Source: Pseudobdellovibrionaceae bacterium (GTDB lineage: Bacteria > Bdellovibrionota > Bdellovibrionia > Bdellovibrionales > Bdellovibrionaceae). From it: a DNA stretch of 8,799 nt. The stretch is from contig JACMRP010000307.1 in assembly GCA_014376325.1 (NCBI GenBank), positions 1-8,799 of the forward strand, in the 5' to 3' direction. Below are positions 1-4,674 of the stretch, piece after piece; within the stretch, counting starts at the first letter, position 1, and each line of letters opens with the position of its first letter. Both the position numbers and the translations under genes were made by a program. Below the pieces are notes generated by a model. The model was given only the letters and a program-made list of their open reading frames with translations. It had not been told where the DNA came from and made no database searches.

Positions 1-384
1 CACCTGATCGGTGAAGTACTGACCGCGTGTCAGAGTCATGTACCGAATGATATGATCTGATGTGATCAAAAAGCTATATTGGCTTTCAAGATATCTTTGC
101 GGTAGCGACGCGTAATCGCCGAGCATGCGTTTCCTTGCGAGATCCCGGTCGTACGTTCCCATAAAAAGTTGATTTTCATCGATCCCGATCATCGAAGTTA
201 TTTGAGTGAAAGGTGATACAGAATTCTGCAGCGGGGTCGCTTCGTTGCTCCACCAACTGAGACTGTCTTCGAAGTTCATCGAAATGATGTCCGGCAATTT
301 CCTTAACGGCATTCCGATTTCGCGAATGACTTCGCGCAACCGGGTTGATTCGTCAGTGTCGGTGCGTTCGTTATTATGCTTCAT
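1..384 (-). CDS. XRE-like DNA-binding protein, N-terminal 128 residues (partial)
   Basis: The reading frame is open from an ATG at 384 down to base 1 and runs off the window, so the C-terminus is missing. Residues about 15-80 have the helical rhythm of an XRE/Cro helix-turn-helix domain: LREVIREIGMPLRKLP, then SLSWWSN at the usual position of the recognition helix, then ITSMIGIDENQLFMGTYD like the closing helix. Residues 83-128 (RKRMLGDYASLPQRYLES onward) start a second domain that I do not recognise; it could be a sensor or effector part. The ATG overlaps the last 11 nt of the upstream XRE gene, no good Shine-Dalgarno precedes it, and a stop lies seven codons upstream in the same frame, so this is the only reasonable start and translation is probably coupled. 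Recognition-helix residues are atypical, so DNA binding itself is inferred. Confidence 0.72.
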   Translation of the reverse strand, partial: MKHNNERTDTDESTRLREVIREIGMPLRKLPDIISMNFEDSLSWWSNEATPLQNSVSPFTQITSMIGIDENQLFMGTYDRDLARKRMLGDYASLPQRYLESQYSFLITSDHIIRYMTLTRGQYFTDQV

Positions 385-685
385 GCGGAAAATTAGGTAC
401 CATTACTTTTGAAAGGTCATTGATGTAGCGAATCTTGGCGACAGCTTGGAGCTCAATCAGCTCGGTCACTTCTAAACTCAAAATAGTCTGAAGCTTTTCA
501 AATAATAGCGGATCCATTTTCTTATGCCCGCCTTCGAGACGGGCATAAGTTTTAAGATCTAAATTCAACTGCGCCGCTAAGTCTTCAGCCGATAAACCCT
601 GTTCTTGGCGTTTTCGGCTGATGTATAGTCCTAACAAAAAGCGGCTGTGTTGGTTCTGGATAGGAAATAATTCTTTGATATCCAT
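374..685 (-). CDS. XRE family helix-turn-helix regulator, 103 aa
   Basis: This is a small transcriptional regulator of the XRE/Cro (HTH_3) type. After a 16-residue lead the HTH domain spans about residues 17-75: LGLYISRKRQEQGLSAEDLA forms helices 1-2, LDLKTYARLEGG is the recognition helix and turn, and MDPLLFEKLQTILSL forms the later helices. The ARLEGG stretch matches the S-x-x-E-x-G core of the family. The roughly 25-residue tail carries no known domain. The ATG at 685 is preceded by a GGTGAG Shine-Dalgarno three bases away. The gene lies 25 nt downstream of another XRE gene and overlaps the next gene by 11 nt, so the three form an operon. Its target and any effector cannot be read from the sequence. 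It could act as an autorepressor or as a partner of the neighbouring XRE protein; both are inference. Confidence 0.88.
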   Translation of the reverse strand: MDIKELFPIQNQHSRFLLGLYISRKRQEQGLSAEDLAAQLNLDLKTYARLEGGHKKMDPLLFEKLQTILSLEVTELIELQAVAKIRYINDLSKVMVPNFPHEA

Positions 686-710
686 GAACTCACCACGCCT
701 AAAAATTTAA

Positions 711-977
711 TTATTTGGCTTTTTGTTTGTAGAATTTTTCGGTCAATTCAGTTGTCACTTGTTCAATCGTTGCTTTCAGCATGACATCAAACATATCATT
801 GGCAGAGATATTATAAATCTGCGCGATCTTACGGAGAGTTGCTACTGGGGGTTGCGAAAGTCCGCGCTCCCAATTGCTCACAAACTGTGGGCTCGTGTAG
901 CCTAGTTTTTTTGCGACAGCCCCCTGTGACAGACCCGCTTCCAATCTTTTTTCCTTCAAAAACTTCGATAAATCCAT
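711..977 (-). CDS. XRE family helix-turn-helix regulator, 88 aa
   Basis: This is a compact canonical XRE regulator. Residues 1-60 are the HTH domain: FLKEKRLEAGLSQGAVAKKL makes helices 1-2, with the typical GLSQ turn. SPQFVSNWERGLSQPP is the recognition helix followed by the W-E-R-G turn found in textbook members, and ATLRKIAQIYNISANDMFD makes helices 4-5. The tail of about 25 residues (MLKATIEQVTTELTEKFYKQ) is a charged amphipathic helix that may dimerise. The ATG at 977 has only a weak purine stretch (AAGTGGAAC) upstream. It is the first clear gene of a minus-strand operon; the AT-rich DNA at 978-1025 in front of it is the probable promoter/operator, and includes GTAAAT (995-1000) facing ATTTAC (1020-1025). 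Autoregulation is typical of such proteins but is inferred here. Confidence 0.93.
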   Translation of the reverse strand: MDLSKFLKEKRLEAGLSQGAVAKKLGYTSPQFVSNWERGLSQPPVATLRKIAQIYNISANDMFDVMLKATIEQVTTELTEKFYKQKAK

Positions 978-1021
978 AAACGTTCCACTTCTTTGTAAAT
1001 GAGAAAATATTTATCGAAAAT

Positions 1022-1174
1022 TTACCGCCGTTTCATGAATATTTCAATCAATATGTTTCGAAGTTCAGTTCGAAGGTTTTCAAGAAGACCTCGAGAAGCG
1101 ATTGAGGACAGAAAAAGACTTTGTTGGATTCTTGATAAGTCCACCGACGGGTCGCCATTTTGTTGGTCATTCAT
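1022..1174 (-). CDS. Possible small protein, 50 aa, unknown function
   Basis: A minus-strand frame from the ATG at 1174 to a TAA at 1022-1024 encodes 50 residues: a polar N-terminus (MNDQQNGDPSVDLSRIQQ) followed by a long amphipathic helix ending RGLLENLRTELRNILIEIF and a basic MKRR end. The helix contains a short internal repeat, LRTELRN. A purine-rich stretch (AAGAGAAGAAAA) lies upstream of the ATG. The frame stays open to an ATG at 1270, but that extension looks less protein-like. The gene would end 44 nt before the XRE operon on the same strand, so it may be its first member. Against it are its short length, no recognised family, and its position in a region that must also hold the promoter of the divergent lipoprotein gene. 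The helix pattern loosely recalls small coiled-coil factors such as UbiK, but too weakly to name it. Confidence 0.4.
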   Translation of the reverse strand: MNDQQNGDPSVDLSRIQQSLFLSSIASRGLLENLRTELRNILIEIFMKRR

Positions 1175-1287
1175 GAAAAATTTTCTTCTCTTATCGCCGC
1201 TAAGTTCGCGAGGTCCGCTTTTATTCGATGTCAGAGGTCCAAAATTTGGCACCGCCATTGCTGAATGCATTGTTAGTTAAAAAATTT

Positions 1288-1297
1288 GGAGGCCTCC
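1288..1297 (+). promoter_or_regulatory. Shine-Dalgarno of the lipoprotein gene inside a GGAGGCCTCC palindrome
   Basis: GGAGG at 1288-1292 is a full-strength Shine-Dalgarno six bases before the ATG at 1299, which fixes the start of the lipoprotein gene. It is followed at once by CCTCC, making a perfect 10-base palindrome. The CCTCCT stretch mimics the anti-Shine-Dalgarno of 16S rRNA and could pair with the GGAGG. Confidence 0.85.
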
Positions 1298-1298
1298 T

Positions 1299-2768
1299 AT
1301 GCGTGCTACTTTCAAACCTCAATTTGTTATTTCTACCCTGGCGATGTCGGTGTTGCTGACATTAGCGGCTTGCGGAGAAAAGAAAGAAGTCAGCCCGCGA
1401 GGCAACGATGACGCCGCGAAAGCCGCGCCGAAAGCGGGGGCTCCAGATAAATCGAAAGGGTCCGCAACAGAAGGCGGCGATGATTCCGAAGGGACCCCTA
1501 AGAGCCGTCAACCTGCGCCGACAGATGCGCCGACGAATCCTTCATCCGATGATTCATTGCCATTACCTCCGCCGACCGCGCCGGGCAAAGACAACGGACC
1601 TGGTTTACCACCTCCGCCGGGAGCGCCAACTGTGCCTAATACTCCACCACCGGCACAACAGCCGGCCCCAGTTCCAGAGCCAGAGCAACCGCCGAAGTTA
1701 CCGCCGAGACCTCCGACGGCCGCTACGCCGCGTTCACAGCAGCCAACTCCGCGACCTCCGGTAGCGACGCAGCCTCCGGCACCGCCCCGTCCGCCAGCTC
1801 CAGTGCCGCCTTCTCGTCCGCCGGTTGATCAGGGCGGGGATTCTGCTTCAAATGCGGGTTACGATTCTGAAGACAAACGCAATGTAGATCAATCGCGTTT
1901 TGCTAAAACCTATACGGGTTTGAAAGACGAAGACGGTTTAAACTACGTCGGTGCGAGCGCTGATAATTTGCTGAGCTATTTGCGTAAAAACAGCGACGAC
2001 TCAAGCGTTGAAGCTGCACGAAACATCGTGTCCGCACGCCTGACGCGAGTTCGTGGACAGGTTGAGATAGTCATCGAAATGTTAGAAGGAAACACGAGTC
2101 GCAGTTACACATTAGGCGGTTACGCCAGTGACAACCGCGCAATCCGCTTGCAAGTATTGCAAGGCAACGGCGCTCGAAGTATCGAAGGGTCTTTGACTTG
2201 CATGGACTCAGACGGCGGTTGCGATACATCCGTCGGTCAGTTCGTGATCGGAGATCACCGTACTAGATCCGCTGTTAAAATTATTTTCCGTGATTCTTTG
2301 GCGGATATTCACGCTTCACTTCCGGGACATCGTTCTGGAAATCCGGAGTATGAAAGAGTCCGCGCATTTTGGTTGAACTCAAGCAATGATGCGAACACGG
2401 CAGAAAAATTACGCGATGTTTATTTTAACGGTTTCGAAGTTGTTAACGGACGATCTGGTTTCGATATGCAAATTGTCGGTGAAAACCGTCAGATGTTAGT
2501 TATCGCCGGCCCGCTGCTCGCGCCTAGAAACGGGACCGCAACTAATTTACGAGCGGACCGATCAGCAGCGATCCCGGAGTTGAACCAGTACGCTCACGAT
2601 ATTGCGAACAGCATCACGGGCATCCGAATCACCAACAACAACGGTTTGGGACAAATGAAGTTCCAACTGAAAATGCGACCAGTGGGGGATTACGAACAAG
2701 ATGTCTTCACGCTGACCGTCATGAGAATCGTAAAGCCGCTGCGCCCGCTCCGAGATATTTCATTGTAA
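1299..2768 (+). CDS. Secreted lipoprotein with proline-rich stalk and unknown C-terminal domain, 489 aa
   Basis: The N-terminus is a lipoprotein signal peptide: basic start (MRATFKPQF), hydrophobic core (VISTLAMSVLLTL) and lipobox LAAC with the lipidated Cys at residue 25. G and E follow the Cys rather than Asp, which by the E. coli sorting rule favours the outer membrane. Residues 26-75 are charged and low in complexity. Residues 76-177 are a proline-rich linker with runs such as LPPPPGAP and RPPAPVPPSRPP, probably an extended stalk whose translation would need EF-P. Residues about 185-489 form a globular domain with mixed beta-strand pattern and one Cys pair (C301 and C308 in CMDSDGGC) that could form a disulfide in the periplasm or on the surface. 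I do not recognise this domain. The start is set by GGAGG six bases upstream, and a strong terminator follows 23 nt after the stop. No function is assigned. Confidence 0.93.
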   Translation: MRATFKPQFVISTLAMSVLLTLAACGEKKEVSPRGNDDAAKAAPKAGAPDKSKGSATEGGDDSEGTPKSRQPAPTDAPTNPSSDDSLPLPPPTAPGKDNGPGLPPPPGAPTVPNTPPPAQQPAPVPEPEQPPKLPPRPPTAATPRSQQPTPRPPVATQPPAPPRPPAPVPPSRPPVDQGGDSASNAGYDSEDKRNVDQSRFAKTYTGLKDEDGLNYVGASADNLLSYLRKNSDDSSVEAARNIVSARLTRVRGQVEIVIEMLEGNTSRSYTLGGYASDNRAIRLQVLQGNGARSIEGSLTCMDSDGGCDTSVGQFVIGDHRTRSAVKIIFRDSLADIHASLPGHRSGNPEYERVRAFWLNSSNDANTAEKLRDVYFNGFEVVNGRSGFDMQIVGENRQMLVIAGPLLAPRNGTATNLRADRSAAIPELNQYAHDIANSITGIRITNNNGLGQMKFQLKMRPVGDYEQDVFTLTVMRIVKPLRPLRDISL

Positions 2769-2791
2769 TAACTAAAAACATAGACTTCACT

Positions 2792-2821
2792 AAAAGCTCC
2801 TCAAAAAAGGAGCTTTTTTTT
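2792..2821 (+). terminator. Rho-independent terminator after the lipoprotein gene
   Basis: AAAAGCTCCT (2792-2801) pairs perfectly with AGGAGCTTTT (2808-2817) across a 6-base CAAAAA loop, and the T-run continues to 2821. This is a textbook intrinsic terminator. Its 3' arm contains AGGAG (2808-2812), which is also the only Shine-Dalgarno for the ATG at 2822. Confidence 0.93.
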
Positions 2822-3814
2822 ATGCACGGAACACAGTTAGAGTTTTTAAAGACCGCAAACAATTCCGACACTTCGATGTCGGCGCCCTACGTATCTGATT
2901 ACATGGATTACCGCCGGTTTTTGTCGGACTTTTTTGATTATAAACGTAAGATGACCGCCAGTGATATCCGTCCTTATAGCTATGCTACTTTTTCGGCAGG
3001 CGCGAACATCAAGTCGCCGAATTATTTAAAGATGATCATCGAAGGCCGTCGCAATCTTTCGCCGGATATGGTTCAAAAATTCGCAAAAGCCCTCGGCATG
3101 AACAAAGAGCTGACAGAAGATTTTGATTTATTGGTTTCTTACGGACAGTCCATGGACGCTGCGGACCGCAATATGTTTCTAAAAAAACTGAGTGAACACC
3201 GAGTCCAAGTAAAACTCCGCACCGGTGAAATCGACAAAAAGACTTGGGAAAAAATCCCGAGCTGGGCCGCGTGGGTCATCTACGCGATGGTCGACCAAGA
3301 GGGTGCCCGCTACGATTTAAAGTCGCTGAAGGAGCTACTAAGGGGCAAGGCGGCTGAGGACGAAATAAGTCTGGCACTGCAAAGCCTTTTTAATTCTGGT
3401 GAGCTGGTTTTGGATCCGGAAACTCAAGAAGTTAAAAAATCCCGCGCGTTGATTGAGTCGCCCGAAGATATTCCCGTGGCGTTAGTGCGGAAGCTCCAAG
3501 CAGAGTTAATGTACTTAGGTTTAGAATCTTTGTATCAGGACAACGCAACCGAGCGGGAGTTCGGAACTTTGACTTTGAGTCTTACCAAGCAAGAGTTCGA
3601 AGAAATTAAATTTAAGCTTCGTCAGATCCGCAAGCAGATCAACAAGGACAACTCCATCGCGCGTATGAATTCCAAAGGTGATCGAGTTTACCAGATGAAC
3701 ATTCAGCTGTTTCCGGTGACCAATGCGTCCAGTGTTTTGCCGCAGATAACGCAGGAAAAAATCAATCCACAGCCAAATGTGGATAACCAAGAAGCTCTGC
3801 AGCAAAACATTTAA
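2822..3814 (+). CDS. TIGR02147 family regulator, 330 aa
   Basis: This cytoplasmic protein belongs to the TIGR02147 family, found in many copies in Fibrobacter and Bdellovibrio and thought to be transcription-associated regulators. Family hallmarks appear in order: the N-terminal DYMDYRRFLSDFFDYKRK (26-43), a helix-turn-helix-like block FSAGANIKSPNYLKMIIEGR and RNLSPDMVQKFAKALGM (57-93), FDLLVSYGQ (101-109), SWAAWVIYAMV (147-157), the REFGTLTLSLTKQEFEEIK block (245-263), and the C-terminal DRVYQMNIQLFPVT (287-300). The last 30 residues are a Q/N-rich tail. Length is slightly above the usual size of roughly 270-300. The ATG at 2822 uses an AGGAG nine bases upstream that lies in the terminator hairpin; Met19 (2876) and Met28 lack any Shine-Dalgarno but could be the true start, since the conserved domain begins near residue 24. 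No clear own promoter was found. Targets are unknown. Confidence 0.9.
   Translation: MHGTQLEFLKTANNSDTSMSAPYVSDYMDYRRFLSDFFDYKRKMTASDIRPYSYATFSAGANIKSPNYLKMIIEGRRNLSPDMVQKFAKALGMNKELTEDFDLLVSYGQSMDAADRNMFLKKLSEHRVQVKLRTGEIDKKTWEKIPSWAAWVIYAMVDQEGARYDLKSLKELLRGKAAEDEISLALQSLFNSGELVLDPETQEVKKSRALIESPEDIPVALVRKLQAELMYLGLESLYQDNATEREFGTLTLSLTKQEFEEIKFKLRQIRKQINKDNSIARMNSKGDRVYQMNIQLFPVTNASSVLPQITQEKINPQPNVDNQEALQQNI
3778..3786 (-). promoter_or_regulatory. Perfect DnaA box (TTATCCACA) in the end of the TIGR02147 gene
   Basis: The plus strand reads TGTGGATAA, the exact complement of the classic DnaA box TTATCCACA. It lies in the codons for N319-N322 of the TIGR02147 protein. CAATCCACA at 3763-3771 on the plus strand is a weaker neighbour. 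DnaA binding is inferred from the motif only. Confidence 0.45.
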
Positions 3815-3860
3815 GTTTCTTACATCTGGGGTCACAAAATCTCCAATTTTTGAGCACCTC

Positions 3861-3869
3861 TGTGGAAAA
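3861..3869 (-). promoter_or_regulatory. DnaA-box-like site (TTTTCCACA)
   Basis: The plus strand reads TGTGGAAAA, the complement of TTTTCCACA, an accepted variant of the DnaA box and in the same orientation as the two perfect boxes. A poorer copy, TGTGGAGGG, follows at 3873-3881. Confidence 0.35.
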
Positions 3870-3952
3870 GTCTGTGGAGGGCGTTGATAACTCCATGAAA
3901 ACACCCGTTTTCGAGTCACTTTGTCCCCTGCTTACGTTAGGAACTTGTTAAG

Positions 3953-3977
3953 ATTCGCACAAAACTTTTGTGCGAAT
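3953..3977. repeat. Perfect inverted repeat, 12-bp arms around one base
   Basis: ATTCGCACAAAA (3953-3964), a central C (3965) and TTTTGTGCGAAT (3966-3977) form a perfect palindrome. As RNA it would make a 10-bp stem with a 5-base loop, but no T-run follows, so it is not a standard terminator. Its symmetry fits an operator for a dimeric regulator, and its last base begins the DnaA box at 3977-3985. It lies about 100 bp before the predicted ssrA promoter. Confidence 0.8.
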
Positions 3978-3985
3978 GTGGATAA
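3977..3985 (-). promoter_or_regulatory. Perfect DnaA box (TTATCCACA) abutting the palindrome
   Basis: TGTGGATAA on the plus strand is the exact complement of TTATCCACA. It is the second perfect copy within about 210 bp, in the same orientation as the first, and shares one base with the inverted repeat at 3953-3977. Confidence 0.45.
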
Positions 3986-4048
3986 AATTGCGGCACGTCG
4001 AGATTTTTTTAGGGTTGAATCAGCAAAATTTTAAGCCACTATGAGTAC

Positions 4049-4077
4049 TTTTTTGAAATCGCAAGATGTGATACATT
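4049..4077 (+). promoter_or_regulatory. Candidate ssrA promoter
   Basis: TGATACATT (4069-4077) is an extended -10 element: TG, one base, then TACATT with four of six matches to TATAAT. A weak T-rich -35 (TTTTTT, 4049-4054) stands 17 bp upstream. Transcription would start near 4084-4086, leaving a short 5' leader before the mature tmRNA end at 4093, which RNase P would remove. Confidence 0.5.
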
Positions 4078-4092
4078 AGCGACTTCAACTGT

Positions 4093-4445
4093 GGGGGCGA
4101 CACGGCTTCGACGTGGGCGCTGAAGCATGAGGAGCATACCGGAGAGCATGAGGACTTCGTAAAAACATGCAAATATTTATTCGGCAACGAATATCAACTT
4201 GCTGCTTAATTAATTTTAAGCGCACGATCCCTTACTAGTGGTGACGAAGTAAGACCAGATCGTCATTAGTTACCACGGACTGCATGGTGTTCTCAGCGTG
4301 CAGCTTTAAATAAAGTCTGGGGAAAATGTTGCTTACGGATTTTGCCACTGGAAGACGTAAGACCAAATTAAAACAGGGGACAAGTATGTAGCGCCTTATC
4401 GTGGATCGCTTGCGGACGGGGGTTCAATTCCCCCCGCCTCCACCA
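4093..4445 (+). ncRNA. ssrA: Transfer-messenger RNA (tmRNA), one-piece
   Basis: tmRNA rescues stalled ribosomes with SmpB: it is charged with alanine and then translated to add a degradation tag. The acceptor stem pairs GGGGGCG (4093-4099) with CGCCTCC (4435-4441), followed by discriminator A and an encoded CCA (4443-4445). The T-arm has stem GGGGG/CCCCC (4418-4422 and 4430-4434) around TTCAATT. The 5' part carries the conserved GGCTTCGACG motif. The tag frame aligns with E. coli through TCGTAAAAA and ATTC before the resume codon GGC at 4183 and reads GNEYQLAA, ending in TAA at 4207-4209. With alanine from the charged end the tag is AGNEYQLAA; the terminal LAA is the usual ClpXP-type degron. 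The 353-nt length is normal for the one-piece form; there is no sign of the permuted two-piece form. Confidence 0.97.
4183..4209 (+). other. tmRNA tag-peptide reading frame, GNEYQLAA plus stop
   Basis: Codons GGC AAC GAA TAT CAA CTT GCT GCT TAA follow the conserved upstream ATTC that sets the resume point. The ending QLAA replaces the more frequent ALAA but keeps the LAA degron. The Gly resume codon is inferred by alignment with the E. coli tmRNA, whose resume codon is GCA. Confidence 0.85.
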
Positions 4446-4452
4446 TTTTTCG

Positions 4453-4475
4453 AATCCCCTTAAGTGGGGGTTTTC
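4453..4475 (+). terminator. Rho-independent terminator of ssrA
   Basis: AATCCCC (4453-4459) pairs with GGGGGTT (4466-4472), including one T-G pair, around a TTAAGT loop, and runs into TTTT (4471-4474). It starts eight bases after the mature CCA end, as expected for a tmRNA terminator with a short 3' trailer. Confidence 0.8.
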
Positions 4476-4584
4476 TAACTGTTTTGAATCACGCAACAAA
4501 CAACCTTTTGCAATTCGTACCACGTTCTAAACTCGTCCCAATTAGCCCCGAATTAATAGCAGTCCAATGCAAGGACATTGATTT

Positions 4585-4590
4585 TATAAT
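4585..4590 (+). promoter_or_regulatory. Candidate -10 element (TATAAT) for the kinase gene
   Basis: A perfect TATAAT lies 85 bp before the kinase ATG. The -35 position at 16-18 bp holds only poor matches (around AGTCCAAT), so this would be a weak or activator-dependent promoter. It predicts a leader of roughly 78 nt. Confidence 0.45.
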
Positions 4591-4648
4591 CTTTTAATGG
4601 TTTCGTGAGAGGCAAGCTGAGATCAGTCGGTACGACCTTCTCTTTTAC

Positions 4649-4669
4649 TCCTTGCGCATTTAGCAAGGA
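4649..4669 (+). promoter_or_regulatory. Hairpin that covers the kinase ribosome binding site
   Basis: TCCTTGC (4649-4655) pairs perfectly with GCAAGGA (4663-4669) across a 7-base GCATTTA loop. AAGGA (4665-4669), five bases before the ATG at 4675, is the Shine-Dalgarno, so it is wholly inside the stem. Translation of the kinase may be kept low or gated by temperature, a protein or another RNA; the mechanism is inference. Confidence 0.6.
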
Positions 4670-4674
4670 TAAAA

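Larger units (their letters stand above)
978..1298. promoter_or_regulatory. Divergent intergenic region between XRE operon and lipoprotein gene
   Basis: About 320 bp separate the minus-strand XRE operon from the plus-strand lipoprotein gene, so both promoters should lie here. The part next to the XRE gene (about 995-1025) is AT-rich and holds an AAATATTT palindrome (1005-1012) and a GTAAAT/ATTTAC inverted repeat (995-1000 and 1020-1025), which could be an operator for an XRE protein. I could not find a convincing -35/-10 pair for either direction. The middle may be occupied by the 50-residue ORF at 1174->1022. Confidence 0.45.
3815..4092. promoter_or_regulatory. Intergenic region upstream of ssrA with DnaA-box-like motifs and hairpins
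   Basis: About 280 bp without a gene. It holds DnaA-box-like sequences at 3861-3869 and 3977-3985 (others lie in the end of the preceding gene), a perfect palindrome at 3953-3977, a small GAAAAC-ACCC-GTTTTC hairpin at 3897-3912 without a T-run, and a candidate ssrA promoter at 4049-4077. No strong terminator for the TIGR02147 gene is visible. Confidence 0.6.
4476..4674. other. Intergenic region and leader of the histidine kinase gene
   Basis: About 200 bp between the ssrA terminator and the kinase start. The first 110 bp show nothing recognisable. After the TATAAT at 4585-4590 the presumed 5' leader (about 4597-4674) contains a small hairpin GTCG-GTA-CGAC (4626-4636) and the RBS hairpin at 4649-4669. 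No known riboswitch class was recognised. I found no copy of the tmRNA 3' end, so there is no sign of an island integrated at ssrA. Confidence 0.5.

Noticed and set aside
374..977. Toxin-antitoxin module made of the two XRE genes
   Set aside because: Both proteins are HTH regulators and neither partner resembles a toxin such as HigB, RelE or HipA.
999..1280. Plus-strand 93-residue frame before the lipoprotein gene
   Set aside because: Rich in Arg and Ser, no Shine-Dalgarno, and antisense to the more protein-like 1174->1022 frame; best read as a shadow.
1408..1764. Plus-strand 118-residue frame inside the lipoprotein gene
   Set aside because: It is the out-of-frame reading of the proline-rich linker, hence its Arg-rich composition.
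3897..3912. GAAAAC-ACCC-GTTTTC hairpin as a terminator of the TIGR02147 gene
   Set aside because: The stem is only 6 bp, AT-rich, and no T-run follows.
3521..3919. Minus-strand 132-residue frame opposite the TIGR02147 gene
   Set aside because: It lies mostly antisense to a well-supported conserved domain, has no Shine-Dalgarno and no recognisable domain.
3763..4092. Chromosomal replication origin
   Set aside because: DnaA-box-like sites are present, but no dnaA, dnaN, rpmH or similar gene is near and no repeat-rich unwinding element is seen; kept only as a finding about the boxes.
4411..4445. Attachment site of an island integrated in the ssrA 3' end
   Set aside because: The tmRNA end is complete and no second copy of its 3' end, nor an integrase gene, was seen in the window.
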